A stretch of 64,000 nt of DNA. Source: Prochlorococcus sp. AG-347-J19 (lineage in GTDB: Bacteria > Cyanobacteriota > Cyanobacteriia > PCC-6307 > Cyanobiaceae). The notes under the pieces are model-generated. The model saw nothing but the letters and a program-made list of their open reading frames with translations. It did not search any database and was not told the DNA's origin. The DNA is taken from assembly GCA_003279015.1 (NCBI GenBank), contig QCBV01000006.1, forward strand, positions 1 through 64,000. Reading direction: 5' to 3'. Below, in pieces: positions 20,038-29,470 of this stretch; position 1 is the first letter of the stretch; each line of letters starts with the position of its first letter. A program made the translations under genes and the position numbers.

Positions 20038-20655
20038 TTAGTTCTTATCTTGAAATATAGTACTTAAACGCGATAGAGGATTCCCAATACCCGGTACTAA
20101 TAATTGTGTTTTTTCGTCTTCCTCATCTACGCAAGAAGTGTAAATTACCTGATTAGGGAGTAATTTCGCAATTTCATTTAACCCTTTATTTGAGCAAATA
20201 GCAGTTATTAAAACAATCCTATTTGAATCAACACCTAATTCCTTTAATTTAATTAAAGTTTCTAATGTTGCTGATTTTGTTGTTATTTGTTCTGAATAAA
20301 ATATAACTCCTTCATTTGATTCAATAGTTTTAGGAAGTTCTCCTAATGAGAGGGTTGAATTAGGAATTACTTCTTTGGATCCAAACCAAAGAGATAATCC
20401 TTCGGGCAACATAGCGAGCACTTTTATTGGATAATCATTATTAATAAAGAATCCATCTGCGTCTCCATTATCAGTATTTACTATTTCTTTTTTATATGGC
20501 AGCCAATTACGTAATGCTTCATATGTAAGCCATTTACCTAATTGCTCATATCCTGTTGAGTACAAAATATTTGGAGTATTTTTTTCTCGCAATATTGAAA
20601 GCCAATGTTTTATTAATGGATGAGGAGGAACAATAACCTTTAGTGACATTGCCAT
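20038..20655 (-). CDS. upp: Uracil phosphoribosyltransferase homologue with degraded active site
   Basis: 205 residues, clearly of the UPRT fold: N-terminal VPPHPLIKHWLSILREK and LTYEAL match Upp, and the C-terminal LVPGIGNPLSRLSTIF aligns with the uracil-binding IPGLGDAGDR. Catalytic signatures are altered: the PRPP loop DPMLATGGS reads YSEQITTKSA near residue 125, RAGLGM reads PEGLSLW, and GDAGDR reads GNPLSR. The fold is likely retained, but PRPP-dependent catalysis is doubtful; the symbol refers to homology only. It may have become regulatory or structural. Divergent from the pentapeptide gene across about 60 bp. Confidence 0.82.
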   Translation of the reverse strand: MAMSLKVIVPPHPLIKHWLSILREKNTPNILYSTGYEQLGKWLTYEALRNWLPYKKEIVNTDNGDADGFFINNDYPIKVLAMLPEGLSLWFGSKEVIPNSTLSLGELPKTIESNEGVIFYSEQITTKSATLETLIKLKELGVDSNRIVLITAICSNKGLNEIAKLLPNQVIYTSCVDEEDEKTQLLVPGIGNPLSRLSTIFQDKN

Positions 20656-20718
20656 ATATTTTCCTTTAAGATACTCTTACAAACTTTAAATACTTAAGTT
20701 CTAAAATACAGTCTTATT

Positions 20719-21231
20719 ATGATTAAATCAATTGTTTTCCCCTCACTAAAGAATGCATTAATAACTTTGTTATTTGTGGGCATTTTATTTTTTAATTCTG
20801 TAAATTCTGCATGGGCTAAAAGACCTCCTGAGATTAGAAACCAGCAAGACCTTAATTTAGAGCCAGATATGCATGGTCAAGACTTAAGCGGTAACGAGTA
20901 CGTTAAGTTTGATTTGAATGGGTTTAATTTCAGTGAAAGTAATTTAGAAGGGGCGGTGTTCAATAATAGTAAATTGCAAAACTCAAAGTTTACTGGAGCA
21001 AATTTAAGAGATGCACTAGCTTATGCAACAGACTTTACAGATGCTGATCTTTCGGATGTTAATTTTACAAATGCTTTATTAATGGAGAGCAATTTTGAAG
21101 GTGCAAAAATAGATGGTGCAGATTTTACTGATGCTGTTCTTAGTCGTACACAACAAAAACAATTATGTGCGATTGCTAATGGCACAAATAGTTCTACAGG
21201 AGAGAGTACAGAATATAGCTTGGGTTGTTAA
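20719..21231 (+). CDS. Exported pentapeptide-repeat protein
   Basis: 170 residues. A signal peptide spans about residues 1-33 (hydrophobic ALITLLFVGILFF, then NSAWA-K as likely cleavage site). The mature part is a right-handed beta-helix of A(D/N)Lxx pentapeptides between about residues 55 and 145 (for example DLSDVNFTNALLMESNFEGA). Two Cys residues near the C-terminus (QLCAIAN and SLGC) could form a disulfide. Probably thylakoid-lumenal or periplasmic; such cyanobacterial proteins have no defined activity. 9 bp upstream of the CobW gene. Confidence 0.85.
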   Translation: MIKSIVFPSLKNALITLLFVGILFFNSVNSAWAKRPPEIRNQQDLNLEPDMHGQDLSGNEYVKFDLNGFNFSESNLEGAVFNNSKLQNSKFTGANLRDALAYATDFTDADLSDVNFTNALLMESNFEGAKIDGADFTDAVLSRTQQKQLCAIANGTNSSTGESTEYSLGC

Positions 21232-21240
21232 TCATAAAAG

Positions 21241-22305
21241 ATGAAAAAAAAAATACCAGTTATAGTTGTTTCGGGATTTCTTGGTTCAGGTAAAACAACT
21301 TTTCTAAGATATTTACTAAAAGAAAGTAATAAAAAATTTGGTTTAATTATTAATGAATTTGGTGATGTTGGAATTGACGGTGATTTGATTAAAAGTTGTG
21401 ATAAATGCAATGAATCTGAAGACGACTGCGTAATCGAATTAAACAATGGATGTTTATGTTGTACTGTTCAAGATGATTTTGTTCCATCAATAAAAGCTCT
21501 CCTAGAATTTAATCCTTCTATCGAATCAATAATTATCGAAACAAGTGGCTTGGCACTACCAATTCCCTTAATTCAAGCACTTAACTGGCCTGAGATTAGA
21601 TCTTCCATCTACCTTGATGTTGTTGTTGGTATCGTTAACGGAGAATCAATGCTTAATGGTTCACCAATTAATGATTTAAATAAAATAACAAAACAATATA
21701 ATGAAACAGATAAAATCGATCACAATGCCACTATAGATGAACTTTTTGAGGAGCAACTAGAAGTTTCTGATATTGTTTTAGTCTCTAGATCAGATATTTT
21801 AAATGATGATCAGTTTAACGTTGTAAAAAATAAAATTCAAAGAAGTCTAAACTCATCTACACCAGTCCTTAAATCTAAGAATGGCAATATTGATTTAAAT
21901 TATCTATTTGATTTTAATTTAAAAAAAGAGACTTATAAAGAATTTTTAACTGAAGAACATGACCATAATCATGTTGAGCTTGTATCAGACTCATTTAAAT
22001 TAAATTATTTCCTTGAAAAAAATGACTTTGAAAAGGAGATGTCAAATATCTTGGATGAATTAAACATTCTTCGAATAAAAGGACGTATTTGGATACCAAA
22101 CAAATCATTGCCTTTACAAATACAAATTGTTGGAAAGAAAATTAATACTTGGTTTGAAGAAGCTCCAGACAATTGTTGGAGACCAAATGATAATGCTGGG
22201 CTTGAATTAGTAATAATTTCCTTTGATGAAAAATCTATAAAAACTTTCAATAGTAAAATTAAAGAGAAATTTAAGATTTTAAGTGATCCAAAAATAGCAA
22301 TTTGA
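21241..22305 (+). CDS. CobW/P47K-family GTPase (putative metallochaperone)
   Basis: G3E-family GTPase of 354 residues. Walker A GFLGSGKTT near residue 12, the metal-binding NGCLCC motif (C-x-C-C) near residue 72, ETSGLALPIP, and a C-terminal CobW domain. A His/Asp-rich segment EEHDHNHVEL near residue 240 can bind divalent metal. The family loads Zn, Co or other metals into client proteins; the metal here cannot be told from sequence. An extra C-x2-C (DKCNESEDDC) precedes the CLCC motif. Confidence 0.88.
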   Translation: MKKKIPVIVVSGFLGSGKTTFLRYLLKESNKKFGLIINEFGDVGIDGDLIKSCDKCNESEDDCVIELNNGCLCCTVQDDFVPSIKALLEFNPSIESIIIETSGLALPIPLIQALNWPEIRSSIYLDVVVGIVNGESMLNGSPINDLNKITKQYNETDKIDHNATIDELFEEQLEVSDIVLVSRSDILNDDQFNVVKNKIQRSLNSSTPVLKSKNGNIDLNYLFDFNLKKETYKEFLTEEHDHNHVELVSDSFKLNYFLEKNDFEKEMSNILDELNILRIKGRIWIPNKSLPLQIQIVGKKINTWFEEAPDNCWRPNDNAGLELVIISFDEKSIKTFNSKIKEKFKILSDPKIAI

Positions 22306-22351
22306 CTTTATAGTTAGCTGTCGGGATACTTACTACAGTAGACAGCCCAAT

Positions 22352-22516
22352 ATGGAAAATCCAAAAATTGCTTTAAAACAAATAATCTCTCACGATGTTA
22401 CATCAATTGATAAAATAAAATGTTCAAAATGTGGAGGGGCAGGAAATTTCAAAACTCATGAAAATTCAAGAAGAACTTGCTTAGTTTGTTTTGGTAGAGG
22501 CTTCATAAATATTTAA
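22352..22516 (+). CDS. 54-aa zinc-finger protein of DnaJ cysteine-rich type
   Basis: ATG at 22352, TAA at 22514, 54 codons. The sequence carries CSKCGGAGNF and CLVCFGRGF, that is two C-x2-C-x-G-x-G motifs spaced like one zinc site of the DnaJ cysteine-rich domain. No J-domain is present. Similar free-standing zinc-finger peptides occur in cyanobacteria and plastids as possible thiol-disulfide or chaperone helpers (inference). Plausible as a real gene because of its motif and its position in a gap between cobW and purS. Confidence 0.7.
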   Translation: MENPKIALKQIISHDVTSIDKIKCSKCGGAGNFKTHENSRRTCLVCFGRGFINI

Positions 22517-22613
22517 TAATTCAGAAAACCTTTAGGTAAAAATATTTGTTTATTAATCAATAGTACTTTTTATAAAAATTTAAACTAATCTTCTAGTAGA
22601 AATTAATTTTTAA

Positions 22614-22868
22614 TTGGACCAATTTGTTGTAAAAGTTTTTGTAAGACTAAGGCCCTCAGTTTTAGATCCAGCAGGGGAAGCTACCAAATCTGCTTCTATA
22701 AAACTTGGGGCAGAGGGAATTAAATCATTACGCATAGGAAAAATGATTGAGGTAAAAATAGAAGGTAATGGTGAAAATGAAGTAAGAGAAAAAATTGATT
22801 TATTGTGTGATAGGTTATTCGCAAATACTGTTATTGAAGATTATGAGTATTCATTAGAAAAATTATAA
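22614..22868 (+). CDS. purS: Phosphoribosylformylglycinamidine synthase subunit PurS
   Basis: Small structural subunit of the PurLQS complex, the fourth step of purine synthesis. 84 residues with the usual [18 protein letters not shown] and [19 protein letters not shown] stop lies directly before the TTG at 22614 and no ATG precedes the conserved region, so the TTG start is fixed by the sequence. Only 1 bp separates it from purQ; purL is not in this window. Confidence 0.94.
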   Translation: MDQFVVKVFVRLRPSVLDPAGEATKSASIKLGAEGIKSLRIGKMIEVKIEGNGENEVREKIDLLCDRLFANTVIEDYEYSLEKL

Positions 22869-22869
22869 G

Positions 22870-23535
22870 ATGGATAATTTTACTGTAGGAGTTGTTGTCT
22901 TCCCTGGTTCTAATTGTGATCGTGATGTTTCATGGGCTTTGGAAGGTTGTTTAGACATAAGAACAAAATACTTGTGGCATGAGTTTTCAGATTTAAGTGA
23001 TGTAGATGCAATAGTTTTACCAGGAGGTTTTAGCTATGGTGATTATTTAAGATGCGGAGCAATTGCGAGATTCTCTCCATTAATAAATGCCTTGGATGAG
23101 TTTGTTAAAAGCGGGAAAAGAGTTTTAGGAATTTGTAATGGGTTTCAAATTTTGACAGAATCAGGGTTTTTGCCTGGTGCTCTTGTTGCAAATAAAAATC
23201 TTAATTTTATCTGTGATGACGTTGAACTGGATATCGTTTCTTCAAAAGGAGGTTGGTTTAATAATGTAGATGAAAAACAAACAATTAAGTTGCCAATAGC
23301 GCATGGGGAAGGAAGATATCATTGTGATTCTGATACTTTAAAGAAACTTGTAGATAATGAATTGATCGCTTTGAGATATAAAAATAATCCCAATGGATCC
23401 TCATTCGATATCGCAGGCATAACTAATGAGAAGGGAAATGTTCTAGGTTTAATGCCTCATCCAGAGCGAGCATGCGACGAGACAATTGGTGGGACGGATG
23501 GTCTCTTTACATTAAAATCATTAATATTGAAATAA
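22870..23535 (+). CDS. purQ: Phosphoribosylformylglycinamidine synthase, glutaminase subunit PurQ
   Basis: Class I glutamine amidotransferase that provides ammonia to PurL. 221 residues. [12 protein letters not shown] at the N-terminus, oxyanion strand [17 protein letters not shown], nucleophile Cys in [11 protein letters not shown] near residue 92, and catalytic His-Pro-Glu in LMPHPERAC near residue 198. Follows purS directly and ends at a hairpin terminator. Confidence 0.96.
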   Translation: MDNFTVGVVVFPGSNCDRDVSWALEGCLDIRTKYLWHEFSDLSDVDAIVLPGGFSYGDYLRCGAIARFSPLINALDEFVKSGKRVLGICNGFQILTESGFLPGALVANKNLNFICDDVELDIVSSKGGWFNNVDEKQTIKLPIAHGEGRYHCDSDTLKKLVDNELIALRYKNNPNGSSFDIAGITNEKGNVLGLMPHPERACDETIGGTDGLFTLKSLILK

Positions 23536-23564
23536 AAAAACCCCCAATTTTGGAGGTCTTTTTA
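23534..23564. terminator. Bidirectional hairpin terminator between purQ and fbaA
   Basis: Stem ACCCCC (23540-23545) with GGAGGT (23552-23557), one internal mismatch, loop of six AT bases. It is flanked by an A run on the left and a T run on the right, so it can act on both convergent genes. Confidence 0.7.
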
Positions 23565-23581
23565 TTTAATTTGGGAAGAAA

Positions 23582-24655
23582 TTAAACAGTAGCTTTTACT
23601 TTTGGATCTAAATCACCTTTTGCGTAAAGATCAGCAAAATAATTAGTGCTGTTTTGTTTGATCTTACTTGCTTGACCTTCGCACCAGAACTGCTTGTATC
23701 TATCAAGACAAACTTGCTTCATGTATTTTCTAGCAGGCTTGTTGAAATGTCTTGGGTCGAAATTTGCCTTATCAGCAAATGCTGCCTCTCTAACCGCGGC
23801 AGTGAAAGCAAGTCTGTTATCAGTATCAATGTTGACTTTCCTAACTCCATTTCTTATTCCCTCTTGAATTTCTTCAACAGGAACACCATATGTTTGAGGA
23901 ATTTCACCTCCATATTTGTTAATGATATCCAACCATTCTTGAGGAACTGAACTAGATCCATGCATTACAAGGTGGGTATTTGGAAGTGCTTTATGAATTT
24001 CAGCAATTCTGCTTATTGCAAGAACTTCACCTGTAGGTTTTCTTGTAAATTTATAAGCACCATGACTTGTTCCTATAGCAATAGCTAAAGCATCGACTTT
24101 TGTTTTAGATACAAAATCTGCAGCTTCTTCAGGATCAGTTAGAAGCATATCTGTAGAAAGTTCACCCTCAAATCCATGACCATCTTCCGCTTCACCTTTT
24201 CCTGTCTCTAATGAACCTAAGCAACCCAACTCTCCTTCAACACTAACTCCAACTGAATGAGCAAAATCTACTACTTTTTTAGTAACTGCAACATTATATT
24301 CGTAACTAGCGGGTGTTTTTGCATCTGCCTCTAGAGAGCCGTCCATCATTACTGATGTGAAACCATTTATTGCTGCTGAATAACATGTTGATGGCTCATT
24401 ACCGTGGTCTTGGTGCATTACCACTGGAATATTAGGATATGTTTCTGTAGCAGCAAGGATTAGATGACGTAAGAAAATTTCTCCTGCATAATTTCTTGCC
24501 CCTCTTGAAGCTTGGAGGATTACAGGACTATCAGTTTCATATGCTGCTTCCATGATTGCTTGAACTTGTTCAAGGTTATTAACATTGAAAGCTGGAATAC
24601 CGTAACCATTCTCAGCAGCGTGATCTAAAAGTAGTCTTAGTGGAACGAGGGCCAT
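23582..24655 (-). CDS. fbaA: Class II fructose-1,6-bisphosphate aldolase
   Basis: Zinc-dependent aldolase of glycolysis and the Calvin cycle (also sedoheptulose-1,7-bisphosphate formation). 357 residues, the CbbA-type long class II form. Zinc and substrate motifs: VVMHQDHGN near residue 80, [13 protein letters not shown] with [25 protein letters not shown], and [13 protein letters not shown] start follows a 147-bp spacer from the class I aldolase gene, so each gene probably has its own promoter. Confidence 0.96.
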   Translation of the reverse strand: MALVPLRLLLDHAAENGYGIPAFNVNNLEQVQAIMEAAYETDSPVILQASRGARNYAGEIFLRHLILAATETYPNIPVVMHQDHGNEPSTCYSAAINGFTSVMMDGSLEADAKTPASYEYNVAVTKKVVDFAHSVGVSVEGELGCLGSLETGKGEAEDGHGFEGELSTDMLLTDPEEAADFVSKTKVDALAIAIGTSHGAYKFTRKPTGEVLAISRIAEIHKALPNTHLVMHGSSSVPQEWLDIINKYGGEIPQTYGVPVEEIQEGIRNGVRKVNIDTDNRLAFTAAVREAAFADKANFDPRHFNKPARKYMKQVCLDRYKQFWCEGQASKIKQNSTNYFADLYAKGDLDPKVKATV

Positions 24656-24802
24656 AATTAAAATAAGTTAAATGCTATATAAAGCATATGTTTCCGAGAG
24701 TTTAGTATAAAGAGGTATCAAATGTCACGTCATTAGATATACAAAATACTAAATTAAAGAAACTTATTTTATGACCCAGAGTACATTTTTAGTATTTTTT
24801 AA

Positions 24803-25870
24803 TTAATAAGTGTAGCCTGCTACAAACAATTGCTCATCAGATGAAGGTTGAGATCCTGCTACATAGGCTCCTTTTGAAGCTTCAGAGTTTGCTTGAGCTC
24901 GTGCTATTAATGCTTTTTGACCTCCTTCAACGTCGCTTCCTTTCCAGGCCTTTAAGCATGAGTGCTGTAATGCTCTTCCATAGGAGAATGAAACATTCCA
25001 TAAAGCTTTCCTGTAAAGAGTATTCATATTATTTAGATAGACAGAAGCAGCTTCTTCGCTTAACCCTCCTGATAAGAAAACTATTCCAGGAACAGATTCA
25101 GGAACGCATCTTTCCATAGTTCTAATTGTCATTTCAGCAACCTTCATAGGATCAGCCTTTGTTGGACAATCTGCTCCATTAACAGTCATAGAAGGTTTTA
25201 ATAGAGTACCTTCTAGAAAAACTCCATTTGCTTGACAGGCAATATAAACCTGCTTTATTACCTCTTCTTGAACTTCAGCAGTTTTTTCAATAGTATGGTC
25301 GCCGTCCATTAAGATTTCAGGTTCAATAATTGGTACTAACCCAGATTCTTGAACTGATCTTGCATACCTTGCTAATCCCCAGGCATTCTCTTGAATTGAT
25401 AGTTTTGAAGGACAACCATCATTTGTAATTTGCAGAACTGCCCTCCACTTTGCAAATCTGGCACCTTGTTCATAATATTTTGCAGCTCTTTCAACTAACC
25501 CATCTAGGCCAGAGCAAAAAGTTTCTACATCTCCTCCTCCTGGAAGTGGATTTAGGCCTTTATCGACCTTTATGCCTGGAATAATACCTAAATCATTTAG
25601 TTTCTTAACCATTGACTGGCCATCTTGGTGATTCTGATAAAGAGTCTCTTCGAAGAGGATTGCTCCACTTATATATTTGCCAAGACCTTCTGTAGTAAAA
25701 AGCATTCCTCTATATGCCTTCCTATTGTCTTCAGTATTCTCAACGCCAATTCCAGCGAGTCTTTTACCTACTGTTTTAGTGGATTCATCTACCGCTAATA
25801 TTCCTTTTCCTTTAGAAGCTAGTAATTGAGCATTTTCTTTAAGCTCATTTTTGTAATAATTTAAAGCCAT
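24803..25870 (-). CDS. fda: Class I fructose-bisphosphate aldolase
   Basis: Schiff-base aldolase of the eukaryote/plastid-like class I type. 355 residues. LASKGKGILAVDEST near residue 16, KVDKGLNPLPGG, FAKWRAVLQI, EPEI, and the Schiff-base Lys in LEGTLLKPSMTV near residue 220, followed by FLSGGLSEEAAS. It sits immediately upstream of the unrelated class II enzyme that catalyses the same reaction, which is unusual. Confidence 0.95.
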   Translation of the reverse strand: MALNYYKNELKENAQLLASKGKGILAVDESTKTVGKRLAGIGVENTEDNRKAYRGMLFTTEGLGKYISGAILFEETLYQNHQDGQSMVKKLNDLGIIPGIKVDKGLNPLPGGGDVETFCSGLDGLVERAAKYYEQGARFAKWRAVLQITNDGCPSKLSIQENAWGLARYARSVQESGLVPIIEPEILMDGDHTIEKTAEVQEEVIKQVYIACQANGVFLEGTLLKPSMTVNGADCPTKADPMKVAEMTIRTMERCVPESVPGIVFLSGGLSEEAASVYLNNMNTLYRKALWNVSFSYGRALQHSCLKAWKGSDVEGGQKALIARAQANSEASKGAYVAGSQPSSDEQLFVAGYTY

Positions 25871-25973
25871 TCTTTAATAATTCAGTTCAATTGATTTTTC
25901 CAGAATATGAAAAAAAAATAAAATCAATCCAATACTTTATTGGGTGATAATTGCTACTTATAAATGTATAGCC

Positions 25974-27068
25974 TTAAATTTTGATACTTAATCCACTTTT
26001 GGAAGATTCTCTTATGGCTTCGCAAACTTTATGACTAGCAAGTCCCTCGCATAAGCCTGGGATTACAGGTGTTCCATTAATTATACTCTGAGCCCATAAA
26101 TTTTGAATTCTCAAAACTGGAGCTATTCTCCCATCAGTCCATGTTTTTTCAAAATTAAAACTTGAATCTGCAGTTAGATTTTGTATTTTATTTGCGTTGT
26201 TTGAATATTTCAAATTAAAACCATGTACATAATCTTTTTGGTTTTCGCTTTTAAGAATTAGTGAACCTTCGCTTCCATATATTTCTAAACTAAATCCTCT
26301 ACCATTTTTAGAAATAGATGATAATGATACCTGACATGGAATAAGATTCGAGCTGTAGTTTGATATTTCTATATTGGCTAAACATACATCTTCACTCGTA
26401 ACATCATTTAAATCAGATGAATTAGGTAAAGGTCTTTTATTTATTGATGTTGCTAACTTGCCAGACACGTTTATGGCTTCTCCAAAAAACCAATTCAACA
26501 TATCGAATGCATGAGTACCTAAAGCACCAATAACTCCTCCACCTTTTTCTTCCAATGAATACCAATTCCAGGATCTTTTGGGGTCGGATCTACTGCCCAT
26601 TAACCAATCTAATTTGACTAAATATATATCTCCCAAGATATTTTCATTAATAAGTTTTTTTGTCTGAAGGAAAAGAGGTACGGCTCTATATTCAAAATCA
26701 ACACATACGCTTAAATTATTAATTAAAGATATTCTCTGAAGCTCTTCAATTTCTGAGGAGGATATTGAAACGGGTTTTTCTAGGAGCAAATTTTTATTAT
26801 TCTCAAGAGCTTGTTTTGCTAACTTAAATCTTGATTCAGGTGGAGTGGCAATAATAATTCCATCAATTTTTGGAGATTTAACTAAGTCTTCCCAATTGTG
26901 AAAAAAATCTAAGCCCGTTTCTTTTTCTAATATCGATTTTTGCTTTTTCTCGTAATGATAAATTGCTACAGGAGTTAAGTGATCAGACTCTTTTAATGCC
27001 TCTAAATGAACTTTTTTCCCAAACCCTAGTCCAGCGATTGCTATTTTTAATTTTTTTTTAGTAATCAT
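25974..27068 (-). CDS. Gfo/Idh/MocA-family NAD(P)-dependent oxidoreductase
   Basis: 364 residues. Rossmann motif IAIAGLGFGKKVHLEAL at residue 8, LLEKPVSIS (the conserved E-K-P) near residue 95, and GGGVIGALGTHAFDMLNWFFG near residue 175, the usual substrate/His segment of the family. Members act on sugars, inositol or biliverdin-like compounds; nothing here decides the substrate. It lies 2 bp after the secreted hypothetical gene and may be in the accD transcript. Confidence 0.85.
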   Translation of the reverse strand: MITKKKLKIAIAGLGFGKKVHLEALKESDHLTPVAIYHYEKKQKSILEKETGLDFFHNWEDLVKSPKIDGIIIATPPESRFKLAKQALENNKNLLLEKPVSISSSEIEELQRISLINNLSVCVDFEYRAVPLFLQTKKLINENILGDIYLVKLDWLMGSRSDPKRSWNWYSLEEKGGGVIGALGTHAFDMLNWFFGEAINVSGKLATSINKRPLPNSSDLNDVTSEDVCLANIEISNYSSNLIPCQVSLSSISKNGRGFSLEIYGSEGSLILKSENQKDYVHGFNLKYSNNANKIQNLTADSSFNFEKTWTDGRIAPVLRIQNLWAQSIINGTPVIPGLCEGLASHKVCEAIRESSKSGLSIKI

Positions 27069-27070
27069 TC

Positions 27071-27484
27071 TTATTCATTAATAAACTCTGAACAGCTATT
27101 TTCAATAACAACATCTATAAGTTCATCATTATTAGAAGTTTGCCATTTTGAATTGAATTGAGGAATTCCATTTATTGATGTATCTTTGAACTTTTTTTCA
27201 TTGCAATTAATTCTCATTACATAAAGTGACAACTCTCCATCATCATCAGAATTAGTTGGATTCTTAAAGAACTTTGTTAAAACACTTATTTCACCATTTG
27301 AGAGCGACTTAATACTCCCTTTATCAAGCCATTCTTTCCCATCATCATTCTCTTTAAGGAGAACCCAATCAACATTTCCTATCGCATATGAATAGGAGGC
27401 AAAGTTGAAAATAAAGAGTAGAAGGCTTAAAGAAAAATAAAATAAATTAGAAATTATTCTCATTTTATATATTTGCTTCTGCAA
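27071..27484 (-). CDS. Exported hypothetical protein
   Basis: 137 residues with a signal peptide ([25 protein letters not shown], cleavage near residue 34). The mature part contains [21 protein letters not shown] and two Cys residues ([15 protein letters not shown]) that could pair. It overlaps the end of accD by 20 bp, so it is translated in the same transcript. The pattern resembles small periplasmic proteins of marine picocyanobacteria, without known function. Confidence 0.72.
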   Translation of the reverse strand: MQKQIYKMRIISNLFYFSLSLLLFIFNFASYSYAIGNVDWVLLKENDDGKEWLDKGSIKSLSNGEISVLTKFFKNPTNSDDDGELSLYVMRINCNEKKFKDTSINGIPQFNSKWQTSNNDELIDVVIENSCSEFINE

Positions 27485-28346
27485 GTTCTTTTACACCATG
27501 AATTTTTAATATTTTAGTCAGAGTATCCTTGAGATCTTTCCTTTTTACTATTACATCAACAAAACCATGCTCAAGCAGATATTCAGCTGTTTGAAAATTA
27601 TCGGGTAATTTTTCTCTTAATGTTTGTTCTATAACCCTTCTTCCAGCAAATCCAATAAGTGCTTTAGGTTCCGCCAAAATTAAATCACCTAACATCGCAA
27701 AGCTGGCTGTTACCCCTCCAGTAGTTGGATGAGTTAACAAGGGCATATATAGGAGATTTTTCTCTTTATGTTTTTTTAGTGCTCCAGATATTTTTGCCAT
27801 TTGCATGAGACTTAACATACCTTCTTGCATCCTTGCTCCTCCTGATGCGCAAACAATAAGAATTGGAAAATTTTCCAAAGTTGCTCTCTCAATTATTCTT
27901 GTAATTTTTTCACCAACTACTGAACCCATGGATCCTCCCATAAATCTAAAATCCATAACAGCTAATGCTAAAGGCATTGAATTCACAGAACAGATACCTG
28001 TTACGACTCCATCTCTTAAACCTGTACCTGCTTGACTTTCTTTAATTCGATCAGCATATGCTCTTCTATCTTTAAAACCCAAAGGATCTGTAGGACTTAG
28101 TGAACTATCAAATTCTTTGAATGAATTTTTATCAGCAATTATATTTATCCTTTCATCGCTATTAATCCTATTGTGGTGTCCACAATTACTACAAACATTA
28201 AAATTTGAAATTAGGTCTTTTCTATAGGCTACTTGCGAACACTCTGAACATTTAACCCACAAACCATCTCCTTCGTCAGTATCTTGGGAAACTTTCCCAA
28301 CAAATTGATCTTTACGCCTTGCGGCAAACCAGTCGATTAATGACAC
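27465..28346 (-). CDS. accD: Acetyl-CoA carboxylase carboxyltransferase beta subunit
   Basis: Transfers the carboxyl group from biotin to acetyl-CoA, first step of fatty-acid synthesis, with AccA. 293 residues. N-terminal zinc ribbon with [12 protein letters not shown] and [10 protein letters not shown] (C-x2-C pairs, residues about 34-56), then the crotonase-like fold with [16 protein letters not shown], and [18 protein letters not shown] start. Its end is overlapped by the exported hypothetical gene. Confidence 0.96.
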   Translation of the reverse strand: MSLIDWFAARRKDQFVGKVSQDTDEGDGLWVKCSECSQVAYRKDLISNFNVCSNCGHHNRINSDERINIIADKNSFKEFDSSLSPTDPLGFKDRRAYADRIKESQAGTGLRDGVVTGICSVNSMPLALAVMDFRFMGGSMGSVVGEKITRIIERATLENFPILIVCASGGARMQEGMLSLMQMAKISGALKKHKEKNLLYMPLLTHPTTGGVTASFAMLGDLILAEPKALIGFAGRRVIEQTLREKLPDNFQTAEYLLEHGFVDVIVKRKDLKDTLTKILKIHGVKELAEANI

Positions 28347-28484
28347 AACTTTTCCTGTTTTTTCTATTTAAATCTAAGTAAGGTACTTTTATCAAGAAAG
28401 ATATATAAAAATTTGAGATCCTCTAGATTAAAAACTTCTCAAAGTTAAAAAATAATGATTTGAGTTGATAATCGAAATTAATTA

Positions 28485-29381
28485 TTATTGATTTTTCTCC
28501 TCAATCATTTTATGAATTATTGGAGTGAGAATTAGTTCCATTGCGAATCCCATTTTCCCTCCATTTACAACGATACTTGTTGGACTTGACATAAATGAAT
28601 CATTAATCATTCCAAGCAAGTATTGAAAATCAATCCCCCATTTCTCTCTAGCCCCTTTTCTGAAATGTATGATCACAAAGCTCTCATCAGGAGTTGGGAT
28701 ATTCCTGCATATGAAAGGATTAGAAGTGTCAATTGTGGGAATTCTTTGGAAATTAATATCGGTTTTGCTGAATTGTGGGCATATATGATTTATATAATCA
28801 GGCATTCTTCTTAATATAGTATCCACAATGGTTTCCGCTGAGTAACCTCTTTCTGCGTTATCTCTATGGATTTTTTGAATCCACTCTAAATTTGTTATCG
28901 GAACAACTCCAACAAGTAAATCAGCATAAGAGGCAACATTGTATCCATCACCTTCTACCCCGCCATGCAAACCTTCATAAAAAAGTACATCTGTTCCCTC
29001 AGGAATATCTTCCCATGGAGTAAATTGCCCAGGTTCTAGGGATGTCCCAAGTCTTGTATTATGTTCTTCTGCTTCTTCAAGACTATGTAGATAATATCTT
29101 TTCTTTCCTCCTCCAGTTTCACCATAGATTTTAAAAAGTTCTTCTAGCTTGTCAAAAAGATTAGCCTCTGGACCAAAATGTGAGAAATTTTCACCTTTTG
29201 AAAGAGCGTCTGCCATAGCTTTTTTCATAGGCATTCTTTCAAATCTGTGGTAACTATCACCTTCAACAACTGCGGGAACAATATCTTCTCTGGCAAAAAT
29301 ATGCTCGAAGGCTCTTTTTACTGTACTTGTTCCTGCTCCTGAAGATCCTGTTACAGCGACTACTGGATGACGTTTTGACAT
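28485..29381 (-). CDS. prk: Phosphoribulokinase, class I (proteobacterial) type
   Basis: Makes ribulose-1,5-bisphosphate for RuBisCO. 298 residues, matching the shorter class I enzymes rather than the about 330-residue plant/freshwater-cyanobacterial type. P-loop GSSGAGTST near residue 12, catalytic Asp in VEGDSYHRF near residue 42, and VLFYEGLHGG near residue 130. There is no Cys before about residue 197 (HICPQF), so the N-terminal thioredoxin-regulated Cys pair of the plant-type enzyme is absent. Upstream neighbour is leuB on the same strand. Confidence 0.93.
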   Translation of the reverse strand: MSKRHPVVAVTGSSGAGTSTVKRAFEHIFAREDIVPAVVEGDSYHRFERMPMKKAMADALSKGENFSHFGPEANLFDKLEELFKIYGETGGGKKRYYLHSLEEAEEHNTRLGTSLEPGQFTPWEDIPEGTDVLFYEGLHGGVEGDGYNVASYADLLVGVVPITNLEWIQKIHRDNAERGYSAETIVDTILRRMPDYINHICPQFSKTDINFQRIPTIDTSNPFICRNIPTPDESFVIIHFRKGAREKWGIDFQYLLGMINDSFMSSPTSIVVNGGKMGFAMELILTPIIHKMIEEKNQ

Positions 29382-29470
29382 TTTTTAAAAACAATATCTA
29401 ATGATTCTGACAGGTCATATGCCAACTTTATGTTTTACTTAAAAATATTTTTTTATTTATTAATTTTTTT

